The position numbers and the translations under genes are program-made. A stretch of 64,000 bases of DNA, from positions 9,300,001 through 9,364,000 of the forward strand of contig NC_087092.1 in assembly GCF_963855985.1 (NCBI RefSeq), in the 5' to 3' direction. Below the pieces are notes generated by a model. The model worked only from the letters and a program-made list of their open reading frames with translations, was not told the DNA's origin and did not search any database. Within the stretch, counting starts at the first letter, position 1; each line of letters opens with the position of its first letter. This stretch comes from Ostrinia nubilalis (Eukaryota > Arthropoda > Insecta > Lepidoptera > Crambidae). This document shows, piece after piece, positions 36,332 to 46,738 of this stretch.

Positions 36332-36913
36332 TGGAAATGCAAATAAGTAAAAAACTTTTCAATTTAATAATTTTACTTTATTTATGAACACACATAATAT
36401 TATACACCAAAAGCGTCTTTTCGCAAAGTTTTCAACAACACTAAAAAAGCATTTGCACTTTGAGAAAACTCAGATCACTTGTGAACATAACAGAAAGTTT
36501 CTTCGCGATTCACGAAGGAACGAACAAAACTCCGATGAACCAGAACAGCAGCAGGTACGAAGGAATGAACTTGAATTTGACTCGACTCTTCAATACTTTA
36601 ATAGGGCCACAGAACTCATAAACGATGGCTAAGAAAACAAGAATGCATTCAACCTAACAAAAACAACACCGGCCATTTTGGAGGAAAAACAAAGTTGCCA
36701 TATGTTAAATAGTAATTTCTACTACTCTATTATGTAAATTATAACAAAAAATGTCACCGTTCAGTTTTAAATTAAAACAAATTAATTTCATTTTAAAAAA
36801 AGTTTTCACATTGTAATTAACAATATTCTGAAATATATTTTAATTAAGAAAAAAATGAAAATATGAAGGAAACAGGAGCAGCGACATCTAAAGCGTTTTA
36901 GGGTAGTTAAAAA
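36332..36913. other. Intergenic DNA, nothing recognised
   Basis: An open frame of 82 codons at 36384-36632 has no recognisable domain or conserved context. Confidence 0.4.
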
Positions 36914-36919
36914 GTATTG

Positions 36920-38406
36920 CTTCCTCATTGTTATAGCATTGCTGCAAAATCTGAAAAGCTTTTAAATATTTTAAGATGTGTTTCTGGAGTCTGGTGGGGT
37001 GCTCACCCAGCGTCATTAAGACTTTTATACAATGCTATTATAAGAAGTGTACTTGACTATGGCAGTTTCTATCTAGAGCCTTGTAATTTAGTTGGTTTAA
37101 GTAAATTGGATGCGATTCAATCTAAAGCGCTAAGGATTATAGCTGGTGCTATGAAATCGAGTCCAATCAATGCCTTGCAAGCTGAATGTGTTGAGCCCCC
37201 ATTGAAATTACGCCGCCAATATTTATGTGACAAGTATCTTTTCCGTGTACTTCAATTTGCTGACCATCCTATATATAGCAAACTCAACAGACTTAATGAT
37301 TTAATTGATACTTCCTCTTATTGGTCACGTAAATCTCCTCCTTGTGTGATTATTAGTTTTCGTAAATTTATATCAATCCAAGCCCCAGTCCACAGAACCT
37401 CCTTTCTTCCGATATTTTCTGTAAATTTTGAATCCCTTATTCTTACTCCGACAATTCATTTCAACCTAGACATACATAAGGATGACTACAATGCTAACAT
37501 TAAGTTCAATCAGATCGTAGACGAACACTGGGGCGATTGGCATCATATCTATTGCGATGCATCTAAGCACTCTCCAACGGGTCATGTTGGCGTTGGCGCA
37601 TACCATAAACAATATCATATTGTCCAGAAAATAAAACTCCGTCCAGAATCATCAGTCTTTACAGGAGAATGTTTTGGACTGTTTAAGGCTTTAGAGTATG
37701 CTCTCCTTATGAAATTAAACACAACTGTAATATTTTGTGACTCTAAAAGTGCTTTGCAGGCATTTAAGAATTTAAGAACAATACTAATTATCCTATTATT
37801 ACAGAATGCAGGAAATTACTTCACAAATGTAGTCTTAACAGTCATTTAATTAATTTTGCGTGGATTCCTAGTCATACCAATATTCCAGGAAATGATAAAG
37901 CTGATAAGCTGGCCAATGAAGCGGTTGAGTGTGGAGATATACATCCGTACACAAATTATTGCCATGACTTAACGGCAGCCCTTCCCAAAGCTTATCTCAA
38001 ATCTGCCTGGGATGAGAATTGGGAGTTCACTAGCCAATCTAAGGGGAAACATTACAAGCTCATTCAACCATCCATCCTTTGTAAACCATGGTTTGTTAAA
38101 ATTAATCTTTCCAAAACAGTTACTACCATTTTAACTAGAATGCGACTTGGTCACGTGTGCACTCCAGCACACTTGGCTAAAATACATGTACTTGATTATG
38201 ATTCGTGCACTTGTGGTTCTGGCGTCGGAGACTTAAATCACATATTTTTTTACTGTTGCCTATATGATCGTTCCTCTTTTATTAGTTCTCTTTTAGCCAT
38301 TAAAATTCCTTTTCCTACATCCATCACTTGCCTATTATATACCAATAAAATTGATGTTTATAATATCCTAGCCGAATTTATTACCCATAATAATATAAAA
38401 TTGTAA
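36920..38406 (+). pseudogene. LINE polyprotein C-terminus, one frameshift
   Basis: Frame 1 (36917-37849) has the post-RT 'thumb' region (VLDYGSFYLEPCN, LDAIQSKALRIIAGAM) and then RNase H motifs: IYCDASKH (first Asp, at about 37553), FTGECFGLFKALEYAL (Glu) and VIFCDSKSALQAF (second Asp). The frame shifts near 37790. The next frame (to 38406) continues with FAWIPSHTNIPGNDKADKLA, the end of RNase H, and then LTRMRLGHVCTPAH and CTCGSG...HIFFYC, the usual C-terminal zinc-knuckle-like region. So it is one protein broken by a single shift. No RT catalytic core is present. Confidence 0.85.
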
Positions 38407-38683
38407 ATAGTAATGTATATTGTACTTATGTAAATATTATTTTATTTTTATTATTTTGTACTTATATCACACCTAAATTGATCCTATGAAAACCATCCTT
38501 TGTTCCGTTTCCTTCCGTAATTGATTCGTTTCCCTACCTTTTAACTTTAACCCAATCCCACCCTGTCTACTAAACGCAATGTCCGCAAAACTTATGGCAA
38601 AACTGAACGCAAAAATCAAGAACCCCGTCGCGTGGCTAAACGCAATCCGCGAGAGCCATAAAGAAGAAAAAAAAAAAAAAAAA
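36920..38683 (+). mobile_element. 5'-truncated RNase H-bearing LINE (non-LTR retrotransposon)
   Basis: GTATTG, preceded by an A run, is found just before the element (36914-36919) and just after the poly(A) run (38684-38689), giving a short target duplication. The element ends in about 19 A residues after a 280-bp 3' UTR. Only the C-terminal third of the polyprotein is present, so insertion was 5'-truncated. The RNase H domain places it in an I/Jockey-group clade with RNase H; the exact clade is not assigned. Confidence 0.85.
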
Positions 38684-38689
38684 GTATTG

Positions 38690-39030
38690 GAATTTATCGA
38701 CTGAAGTCGCTGTTTGGAAGCAAGTTTGATCGTAGTATGGAAGTTTCCGTACCCTGACTGTCACTGTCATATCTGTCAAATATGACATTTATGACATTTT
38801 CGTTAAACGCATTTATCATTTTGCAAATAGTAATTAAATTATAAAATAAAATAATATAAAATTAATGTTAAATCAAAACAAATCACAATTCCACATTATT
38901 ATCAAATTTTGAAGTACTTTTAAAATAATCTAAAATATTGTACAATCTAAAAATGAAACCGAACTGTAGGTCACTCAACGATAGTTGAGGCGGCGAGCGA
39001 GCACGTGCACGACACAGAGTATTACTGGTA
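38690..39030. other. Intergenic DNA, nothing recognised
   Basis: Short AT-rich stretch between the LINE and the next TIR element. Confidence 0.4.
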
Positions 39031-40372
39031 TAGGTGTACCAGAATCTCATGGCAAACAAAAATATTGGAAAAGTGTGTTTTTCATATGGCAATTGTCTAT
39101 GGTTTAATTGTCACCTGTCAAAGAAAATTATGAAATCTGTCAGTCACTGCAAAAATTTTGTAATCTCTTCTTGACTATTTGTTATTTTTGTGAAAAAGTC
39201 GAAAAAGCTCAAGTAAGTCATATTGTTTTCAATGTGAATTGTAAAATAAGGCATAATTCAAAGTCAACCTTTAATTCTAAACGCGCCGTCGAGTTGACAG
39301 TGAGTTGGACTGAAATGTTTGATACATTTAGCTTATTACCCAACTGCGTCAGAAGGAGGGTTATGTTTTTTTATTCTTACTAACTTAATAGCTGCTTTAT
39401 CGATGTTTTCAGGTATATCTCACAAATTGGTGCAGAGGAATGGTCAAAATGTTATGACCATGTAAAGAAAATTGAAAAAGATTTCATCAAGTAATATTGA
39501 ATAATGGAGAAGTTTCCATTTTTTTTCTTTTAAATAAACTTGAAATAAATATAAGTAAAACTAATAATAATTGTGAAAGAATCATGAAAATATCTCTACA
39601 AATAAATAAGTTACAGGGCCCTAAAGTTGCGCATAACTATTCACGCCGTTTTGATCGGTGTATTCACGCACGACAGTCATTCGGGGTACAAACAGTAAAT
39701 CACCCCTGATCCAGTGCTGTTGACAGATCCATATTTTTTTAAATCTATTTCTATTTTTTTAAGTCACTCAAGAATCTTTCTTAGTAAAATTTTGTAACCT
39801 TTTTTTAAATATCCCAGACCTGGCCATTTATACAAAAAGAACGGCACCGCCTGTTCCAATTCCACGCTAAAATAAGTGTGTAGGTAATTTAAATAATTAA
39901 TTTCCCAGACATTTCTAGATCGATTTTAAAAAAAACTTCACCGTCTTTTTAGTTTTGGTATATATTTTAATCCCATTCAGAGAAATATAGTTTTTTTTAA
40001 CATCAGGAAACTTCTCCATTGAAATGTTGGAAGAACAATTTATTTACAACACCTCTTTATCTTGATCATCTATTGAAGAACAAGAAATGCAAGTGGAGTT
40101 CTTAGAATCGTTTTCTAGTTCTGAATGAAGTGATAAGTTAAAAGTATGGTGCATAATAAAATTAGTTACTTTAAGTAATATACGATTTATTTATAATAAC
40201 ATTCTTCATACTCATACCTACCTAAAATGTATATTCGTACTTCATGTTCATTAATATTAAAGTCATAAAAGTAAAAAATTAAATAGTATCAAGATCGTTT
40301 ATTCCAATTTCCCCAGTATTGCTCTCAACAAAGTTTATTTTCCCTATTTGCCATGAGATTCTGGTACACCTA
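39031..40372. mobile_element. 1.34-kb TIR element, possibly with a captured exon
   Basis: Inverse ends TATAGGTGTACCAGAATCTC (from 39029) and GAGATTCTGGTACACCTATA (to 40374) continue with ATGGCAAA, and TA is on each side. A further internal inverted pair, AATGGAGAAGTTTCC (about 39503) and GGAAACTTCTCCATT (about 40006), is seen. Near 39410 a splice-acceptor-like TTTTCAG precedes an open piece with SQIGAEEWSKCYDHVKKIEK and a stop. This could be the last exon of a captured gene or a transposon-encoded DNA-binding protein. No transposase catalytic motif was found. Confidence 0.6.
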
Positions 40373-40492
40373 TATTACCCGTGGTATTACCGTGACGGAG
40401 GACAGGTACTCACTCACACTGATGACTTTGATTACACATTCAATTATCGAATACTTTTGGCGTAGACTTTCATGGCTACCATTTTATGTATT

Positions 40493-40971
40493 TGTTACGG
40501 TTAATGTGATAAATTGAAAATTATTAATAATAACCGGTTATTATGAATAATTACCGACAGTCGCGGTAAAAGTGATAAATTAATCACATTTAACAGTGAT
40601 TATTTAATATTTCAACCTTAGTACTAACAAATTTCATAAAAGAGAACAACATCTTGTGTACGTGCTCGTGTACAGCCAAACTTTAGAACGTTTTGATATC
40701 ATATATTATTATAATTTGGCATAATGAGTTTGGAATGTTTCTTGCATAATATTACTTTTCCATAATGCCTATAACATAATGTTTTGATTTAAAGTGAAAA
40801 ATAGGTTAAGGTGCGGCGGGGGTGGCCCTTGGGCCACCCCTAAGCCGCCTATTTAGTTTTATACACACATAAATGACCTCATATTAATCACATTCACCAA
40901 ATCATGCGGTAATTATTCATAATAACCGGCGATTATTCATAATTTTCACATTTATCACTTTGACCGTAACA
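40493..40971. mobile_element. MITE with about 60-bp TIRs and a GC hairpin
   Basis: The left end TGTTACGGTTAATGTGATAA and the inverse of the right end (TGTTACGGTCAAAGTGATAA) stay alike through 'AACCGGTTATTATGAATAAT' for about 60 bp. In the middle is a strong hairpin at 40813-40848 (GCGGCGGGGGTGGCCC / GGGCCACCCC.AAGCCGC). The target duplication could not be fixed. No coding capacity. Confidence 0.8.
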
Positions 40972-41604
40972 TATTTACATTTACAGGGTGACAGGGAGAC
41001 TCGACCTTTAACTTGAAAGGGAGAACTAGAGGTCATCAGCAACAAAATAAGTCCCGTGAACCAAGTTCTTAAAAATTTTTTAGATATTTGTGTTAGGTTG
41101 AAGCAAAAGTTGAAGCAAACGTGCGTGTTTGTTTCAACTTCACTGATGTAGGTATTACCGTATTACTAATTGTATACAGAGCCCCGATTACGGTAATTTT
41201 TAACGTCTCCAATCCAGACGCGCTTCATCGATTCTGCGATACGATTGGTCAAAACAGCTGACTAACTATTGGTCAAAACAGTTTTGACCAAATAAACTAG
41301 TTATAGTTCCAAAATACTGAACTGTCCTATGCATGACATTGACAGTGGGGCGCCACCGTCAATACCGGATCGCTGGTTCCGATTTTTGCCATGTTGGAAA
41401 CCATTTAGTTGAACGATGGTAGCGCCCCCCTGTCATTGAGTTTGGTGGGACAGTTCAGCGTGGGTCATCTATACACCTCGCAGTAGTAGCCTACTACTAT
41501 TAGTATAATTAGTAGACAGACTAGGGTCTGTCTACTAATTTGCTAGTGAGACAGAAAGCACTTCTTAATCAACAGGCTACGCAAGACGTCCAGTGATATA
41601 AAGA
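40972..41604. other. Intergenic DNA with a small palindrome at 41508-41540
   Basis: The palindrome ATTAGTAGACAGAC / GTCTGTCTACTAAT surrounds a 4-bp loop. 'TTGGTCAAAACAG' is repeated at about 41245 and 41270. Nothing else was recognised. Confidence 0.45.
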
Positions 41605-41606
41605 TA

Positions 41607-42346
41607 TAGCCTGACCAGGAACATAAAAACCCTGGCATAGAGGCGCGTCTATTGCATTTGAAAGTGCAACACTGAGTACAGTCGTACCTGTGTTAAATTA
41701 ATAGGCTAACTTTATGTATCAGGATTCAGGATTACGTCCTAATTTGATATTTTCATAAATTAACGAATAAAGATTATATAGGTAACCTGGTTTAAATAAA
41801 TTAAATGAAACCATCAATCGAGCTAGTAGGATTTATTTTATTATTCATCAATAATCAAATTCAGAACTTGAATATTCAACTGCAATGTCTGCTCATGAAC
41901 GCTTCAAACTCGGTACTTCTTTCCCAATTCCATAAAATTCAACACTTAGAAAGTGACAAAAATCTTTAAAATAGGTAGTTGAAACAAACCACAGCTAATT
42001 TTCATAGAGGACTGTACTATACGATAAACATGTCAGTCAATTTGACAACCTTTGTCGGAAACATTATTCAATGAAAATATTGTCCGAACCCTTCGTATCT
42101 CTTCGACAAATACTTTAACACATTGTGAACCACTTTTCTTTCACGACTATAAAAAGATTTTAGCATTTTAATTCACAAAATCAATTGCGCACATTTAAAA
42201 TAAAGTTTGTTTACACTTTGACAGCAATAGACTGACATGCAAGGTGACATGTCAATGAAGTTTTCAGTTACTGTTGCCATTAAAAGAAATTAGTACCATT
42301 AGTTTTCCGCAACATGGCGAGGGTTTTTATGTTCCTGGTCGGGCTA
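41607..42346. mobile_element. 740-bp TA-flanked MITE
   Basis: Inverse ends TATAGCCTGACCAGGAACAT (41605) and ATGTTCCTGGTCGGGCTATA (to 42348) continue to match through AAAAACCCT for over 30 bp, with TA duplications outside. No open frame of note. Tc1/mariner-type by target. Confidence 0.8.
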
Positions 42347-42510
42347 TACAAACGTTATTGTGTTCATTGCCTCATCTCTCGCTGCGCGATCTATAAATAG
42401 CCACAGATCTACGATTTTTAGGGCAAAATTTTTCCTGTGGCGCTATACGTTAGTGGTGGCGCCCCCCTCTTGAGTTTGAAATGCTTAAAAAAAGTTCGCT
42501 GCGCTCATTA

Positions 42511-42659
42511 AGCCGGGTCTCCAGCCCGTCTTTTGCCCTAGTACACAATCAACAAAAACATTTCAACATTGAACAAAGTAGCTTATATATAAAAAATGTT
42601 GAATGCTGACATTGTTTTTGTTGATTGTGTAGGGCAAAACACGCACTGAAGACCCGGCT
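42511..42659. repeat. 149-bp palindrome
   Basis: AGCCGGGTCT at the left is mirrored by AGACCCGGCT (inverse GACCCGGCT) at the right, and inner arms TTTTGCCCTA...ACACAATCAACAAAAACA match TGTTTTTGTTGATTGTGT...AGGGCAAAA. Likely a small palindromic MITE. Another short hairpin (TTGAAATAAAATCT / AGATTTTATTTCAA) lies at 42804-42836. Confidence 0.75.
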
Positions 42660-43042
42660 TTACTTGGATGTGCGAGTAGATTTATGTTCAAAAAACCAAT
42701 TGGGCGTATCAAATAAACTATCGATGGAATAAGTTGCGCCTATGTGAAACATTTCTTTTTACAAAGCGCCCTCGTGTCTCCATTAATTTTGGCCCCCCTT
42801 AGGTTGAAATAAAATCTTAGCCAGATTTTATTTCAATTACAATCAATAGCATCCAGGCGGCGCGGCGACCTATCTAAGATAGGTCTGCTTTTTTTATAGT
42901 ACTCATTTTCATAAAATCTATCATTTTTAAATTATTATTTTAGGTTCAAGGTTCAACTATAATAGCGCCACCTGCATTTCGTTTTCACTAAGTAAGCTTT
43001 GACAAAATACAGTTGTGCAACGACAACGAGTTCATTTTTAAC

Positions 43043-43599
43043 CAGTGATGTTCTTGATACGGCAATTGCCGTAATATACGGCATTCAGGCATCTTAGGCA
43101 CCATAAATACGGTATACGGCAGCTCTTTCATTACCGTATCAAAATATACGGCAATTGATTAATGTAGAGTTTTATGAGTTTTTCATGAGTTTTAGTAAAC
43201 AAAAAAAAATATTTCGTCTAATGGAACGTACCAAATTGTAAATCATAGATGAAGTAGAAGCGCCATGAAAAGAAACGTCAACAGAATTCAACCAAATGCA
43301 ACCTTATCACCGAGATATTAATGTCTAAAATCGTTAGTTCCTCATTTTGGTAGATTTTTCACTTTTATTCGTGTAGGTTCTAGGACTAAACTATTCAAAA
43401 CCTTTAAAAGTAAAGAATAAAATAAGTAAGTTTAAAAGTAGTTTACGTATAGTACTTAATACATCAACATTTTTTTTAAATTTTAACCTTTCAAGTAAGC
43501 ATGTTGTACAAATACGGCAATTTTTCTAAGTTTTCCTTAAAAATCCGGCAATTTTAGAATCAGACTACGGCAACCCTAAATTTGTCAGGAACAACACTG
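43043..43599. mobile_element. hAT-type MITE upstream of Nipped-B
   Basis: Exact 8-bp target duplication TTTTTAAC (43035-43042, 43600-43607) and inverse ends CAGTGATGTTCTTGA / TCAGGAACAACACTG. Near both ends are repeated words TACGGCAA, TACGGTA and CCGGCAA, in both orientations, which look like subterminal binding repeats. The 557-bp element has no transposase. It ends 534 bp before the Nipped-B start codon and could lie within promoter DNA. Confidence 0.9.
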
Positions 43600-43607
43600 T
43601 TTTTAAC

Positions 43608-44132
43608 CTGTGGTAACATCGTCACAATTTCTTGATTACCTAAATGTTGGGATTATGTTTGATTTGCCCTGGATAAATAAAATAGAAATATCTAACATAA
43701 TGTTAAAGTGAGTACAAGTGTATTTGTTCAACTGGAAATAATCTGCTCCTGGGAATAAATATCACAGTTTTGCTATCTCATTGGGAGTGTCGTGTGGATG
43801 CGCTGACCTTCGTTGTGATGCACAACGCACAACAAAGCATCAAATTGACGGCTGCCCCATTTCCACAACAATCTTCGTAATTTTGTTGATATATTTATCT
43901 TATTTTCGTGTACAGTGACATATTCTAAATTATTTAACATTCATTATCAGATTGTGGTCAGTGCCTTCAAAGTAGAAAGTAAATCATGAGTAGACAGGCG
44001 ACGTCGACGACGCACTGCCCTGTGCTTATTATTTTGTTACTGTGTTGCTCTAAAGACTTTCTTTCTTCTAGGAGAGTTTTGGCGGAATTTGACAAATAAA
44101 TTTTTGTTATTTATTGATATAATACAATCAAA
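43608..44132 (+). promoter_or_regulatory. Presumed Nipped-B promoter and 5' UTR region
   Basis: This 525-bp interval between the hAT element and the first ATG must contain the proximal promoter and 5' UTR unless there is an upstream untranslated exon. No TATA box or initiator could be chosen with confidence; housekeeping genes of this kind usually lack a TATA box. Confidence 0.35.
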
Positions 44133-46738
44133 ATGAATGAAAGGGATATACCAAGTGTCCCTATTACAACATTAGCAGGAGTAGCCAGCTTGACAGACCG
44201 TGAGTATATTAAAAATACCAAATATTGTAATTGATAATCAAATCTAATTCATTAAATAAATTAAAATTATTTCCATCAAAATATCAAGATTTAGTAAACC
44301 TGTAATCCTAATTTTACCAATATTTATCTGAAGTTGTTTGCTTATCTGATTTCATGTGTTACAAACTGGTAGTTATAATCAAGAAATGAATCTTATGAGT
44401 ACAGTACTACGACACCAAAGCAACCATTTGGTGTAAATCATCTACATTATTACCTTAAAAGTACTAAAAAAGTTAGCAGTCTTATTTGAACCATTTTAAA
44501 CATCATAAAGTAGCTAGTACTTCACCAACAATGTGTGTAATAGCATGCTTTTCCACATTACAAGTCGACATATTGTCTGATGCTGATTAAAAAGATATTT
44601 TATAAAAAATATGCACATGCACATTCCTACTCTTTTGTCTTTTCAATACCTATCTAATTTACTGTATGATTTTAATTCTAATACATTAAACTTAGAATTC
44701 TAGTTAAGTATGGGTGTGTAGTTTTATAAATAGTAATCTAAACAATTTGCAATGTTTTTACTATAGACAAATTGTGAATTGCTAGTGTAGATTGAATACT
44801 AAGGAATGTGTAAATTTATTGTCATTTTATCAAATAATTAATCGGGTGATAATGAGTAGAGGTTATGTGGTTCTTCAACTAAGAAAACATTAAAGATCAT
44901 CATACCGAAGCTACGTCACACATCACATTTTTATTAGCATTAGCTTTGTTCAGGCTTTGCTAAATAATAAAAACTTTTACAATATACAAAGGAGAAATTA
45001 AATACAAAATACATGATTGAAACTTCACTTTCTAAAGCTTTGTGTAAAAATATATAAAATAATGTTGCATTTACATCTACTAGTACATACCAGTCAATAA
45101 TCCTACTAATATTAATTATATAAATGAGAAAGTTTGGATGTCTGGATGTTTGTTACTCTTTCACGCAAAAACTAATGAACGGATTTTGATGAAACTTTAC
45201 AGTATTATTGTTTATAACCCAGAATAACATATAGGCTATAATTTATGACGATCTGTGATAAACGAAATTTTATGCATGTGAAGCCACAGGCAAAAGCTAC
45301 TGACTAAATAATTCAGTAATTCTTTTATTCTTTTCCTTTAAAGCCAGAAACAATATTAAATGTGAAATGGGTATTAAAATTACAATTTTGTTTCAGTTCT
45401 ACCAGTGTTACCACTTCCAACACCTTTGCCATCAACGTTAAATAATAAATCTCAACTGTTTCATCCAAGAGTTGCTGAAGAGGCTGCAATATTGCTAGCA
45501 ACTCGTGATGATAACTTGGTGTCACTGCTCTTGCAATCTCTTATGCAAACCTCTGTACAGCACATGTAAGAATATAGCATTAAATTAATATTAATGTCCT
45601 AAAAGAAATATACAATCATCTGTGTGCTTTCCTATTTTCAAGGATATGGATCTAATCTTTTGCATATTTTTTTTCAGTGATTTAAAAGATGAGAGTATAC
45701 CAAATGCAGTGAGTCCTGCTCCTCAACAATCCACACCAGAATTGCTGAAAGCGATCTTAAATGTTAATCCTAATGTGTTTGATCAGCAGCAAAGAAATCA
45801 TTGGGGCAACAACCATTTACATGCAGCAAAATTTAATGGCATGTCGCCATCTGATTCATACAACTATGCCTCACACAACACTGTTAATTCAAGTCCATCA
45901 ACACATGGAACTACAGTGCACCAACCGACCATTCCAAACCAGCAACTCCTGGCAACACCTTGTCAATCATCACCACATGTCAATATGGGATCCCCTCCCT
46001 CTCAGTCTAGACCTGGCAACCAAGTTAACATCACTGAACAGAATAATGTATCTCCTTTGTGGAACAGTGGGAATTCCTCCAACACATACACAAGTCCATT
46101 AGCAAACACCATGACCCCTAATTCACAAAATGGTGGATTCTATAATAGTCTAACACAGGACTCCAGGAATTTTGGGACAAATTTGAACGAAGATAAAGAT
46201 CCTCTTTCTATGTCGCCTGGAAATCAACCTGATCAACAAAGACTGCACATGCAATCCCAAGAGAAGCCTTTTGAGCAAGGTACTTTTTTATTTCTATTGA
46301 TGCCAATTAAAATCTTGTATCATAAATACACCTTAAAAAGTTACATTACTGTAATTTTTGCAATGTTTTTAAACAGCATTACACAGTAAAGATATAAACA
46401 TGCAAATGATAAATTTAAAATGCATCTAAAACAACACAATGTATAATATTTATTGAGCTTAAAATGGAAATACAACATTCAGAACTAGTATAGTTTTCAC
46501 ACCTATGAGAAAAATCATCAACTTATTTTCCAATTTCAAACCAGATGGGAACGTGGTCACCGGTCAGTCGCCGGCGCAGGCGAGCGTGGCTCCGTCGCCG
46601 CTGCGGCAAGAGCCGCACGTGCCGCAGCCGTCGATGGGCGCGCCCTACGCGCCGCCCGCGCAGCCCGACAAGCAGGAGCCTAACAAGAGCACCGGCGCCA
46701 ACAACAGATACCCTGTGGTCAAGATTGGAAGGCTTTCG
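44133..46738 (+). CDS. Nipped-B: Nipped-B N-terminal part: Mau2-binding segment and disordered linker (exons 1-4)
   Basis: Exon 1 starts MNERDIPSVPITTLAGVASL, nearly the vertebrate NIPBL start; exon 2 adds RVAEEAAILLATRDDNLVSL and exon 3 HIDLKDESIPN, then AILNVNPNVF. This conserved first 110 residues is the region that binds Mau2/Scc4. The rest of exon 3 (to about residue 279) is rich in Asn, Gln, Ser and Pro, and exon 4 (about 280-344) is proline-rich and GC-rich; both are expected to be disordered. The start ATG at 44133 is fixed by conservation. Compared with vertebrates the linker is much shorter, as in other insects. Confidence 0.93.

Noticed and set aside
36384..36632. 82-codon open frame upstream of the LINE
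   Set aside because: No domain, weak start context and no neighbours; compatible with chance.
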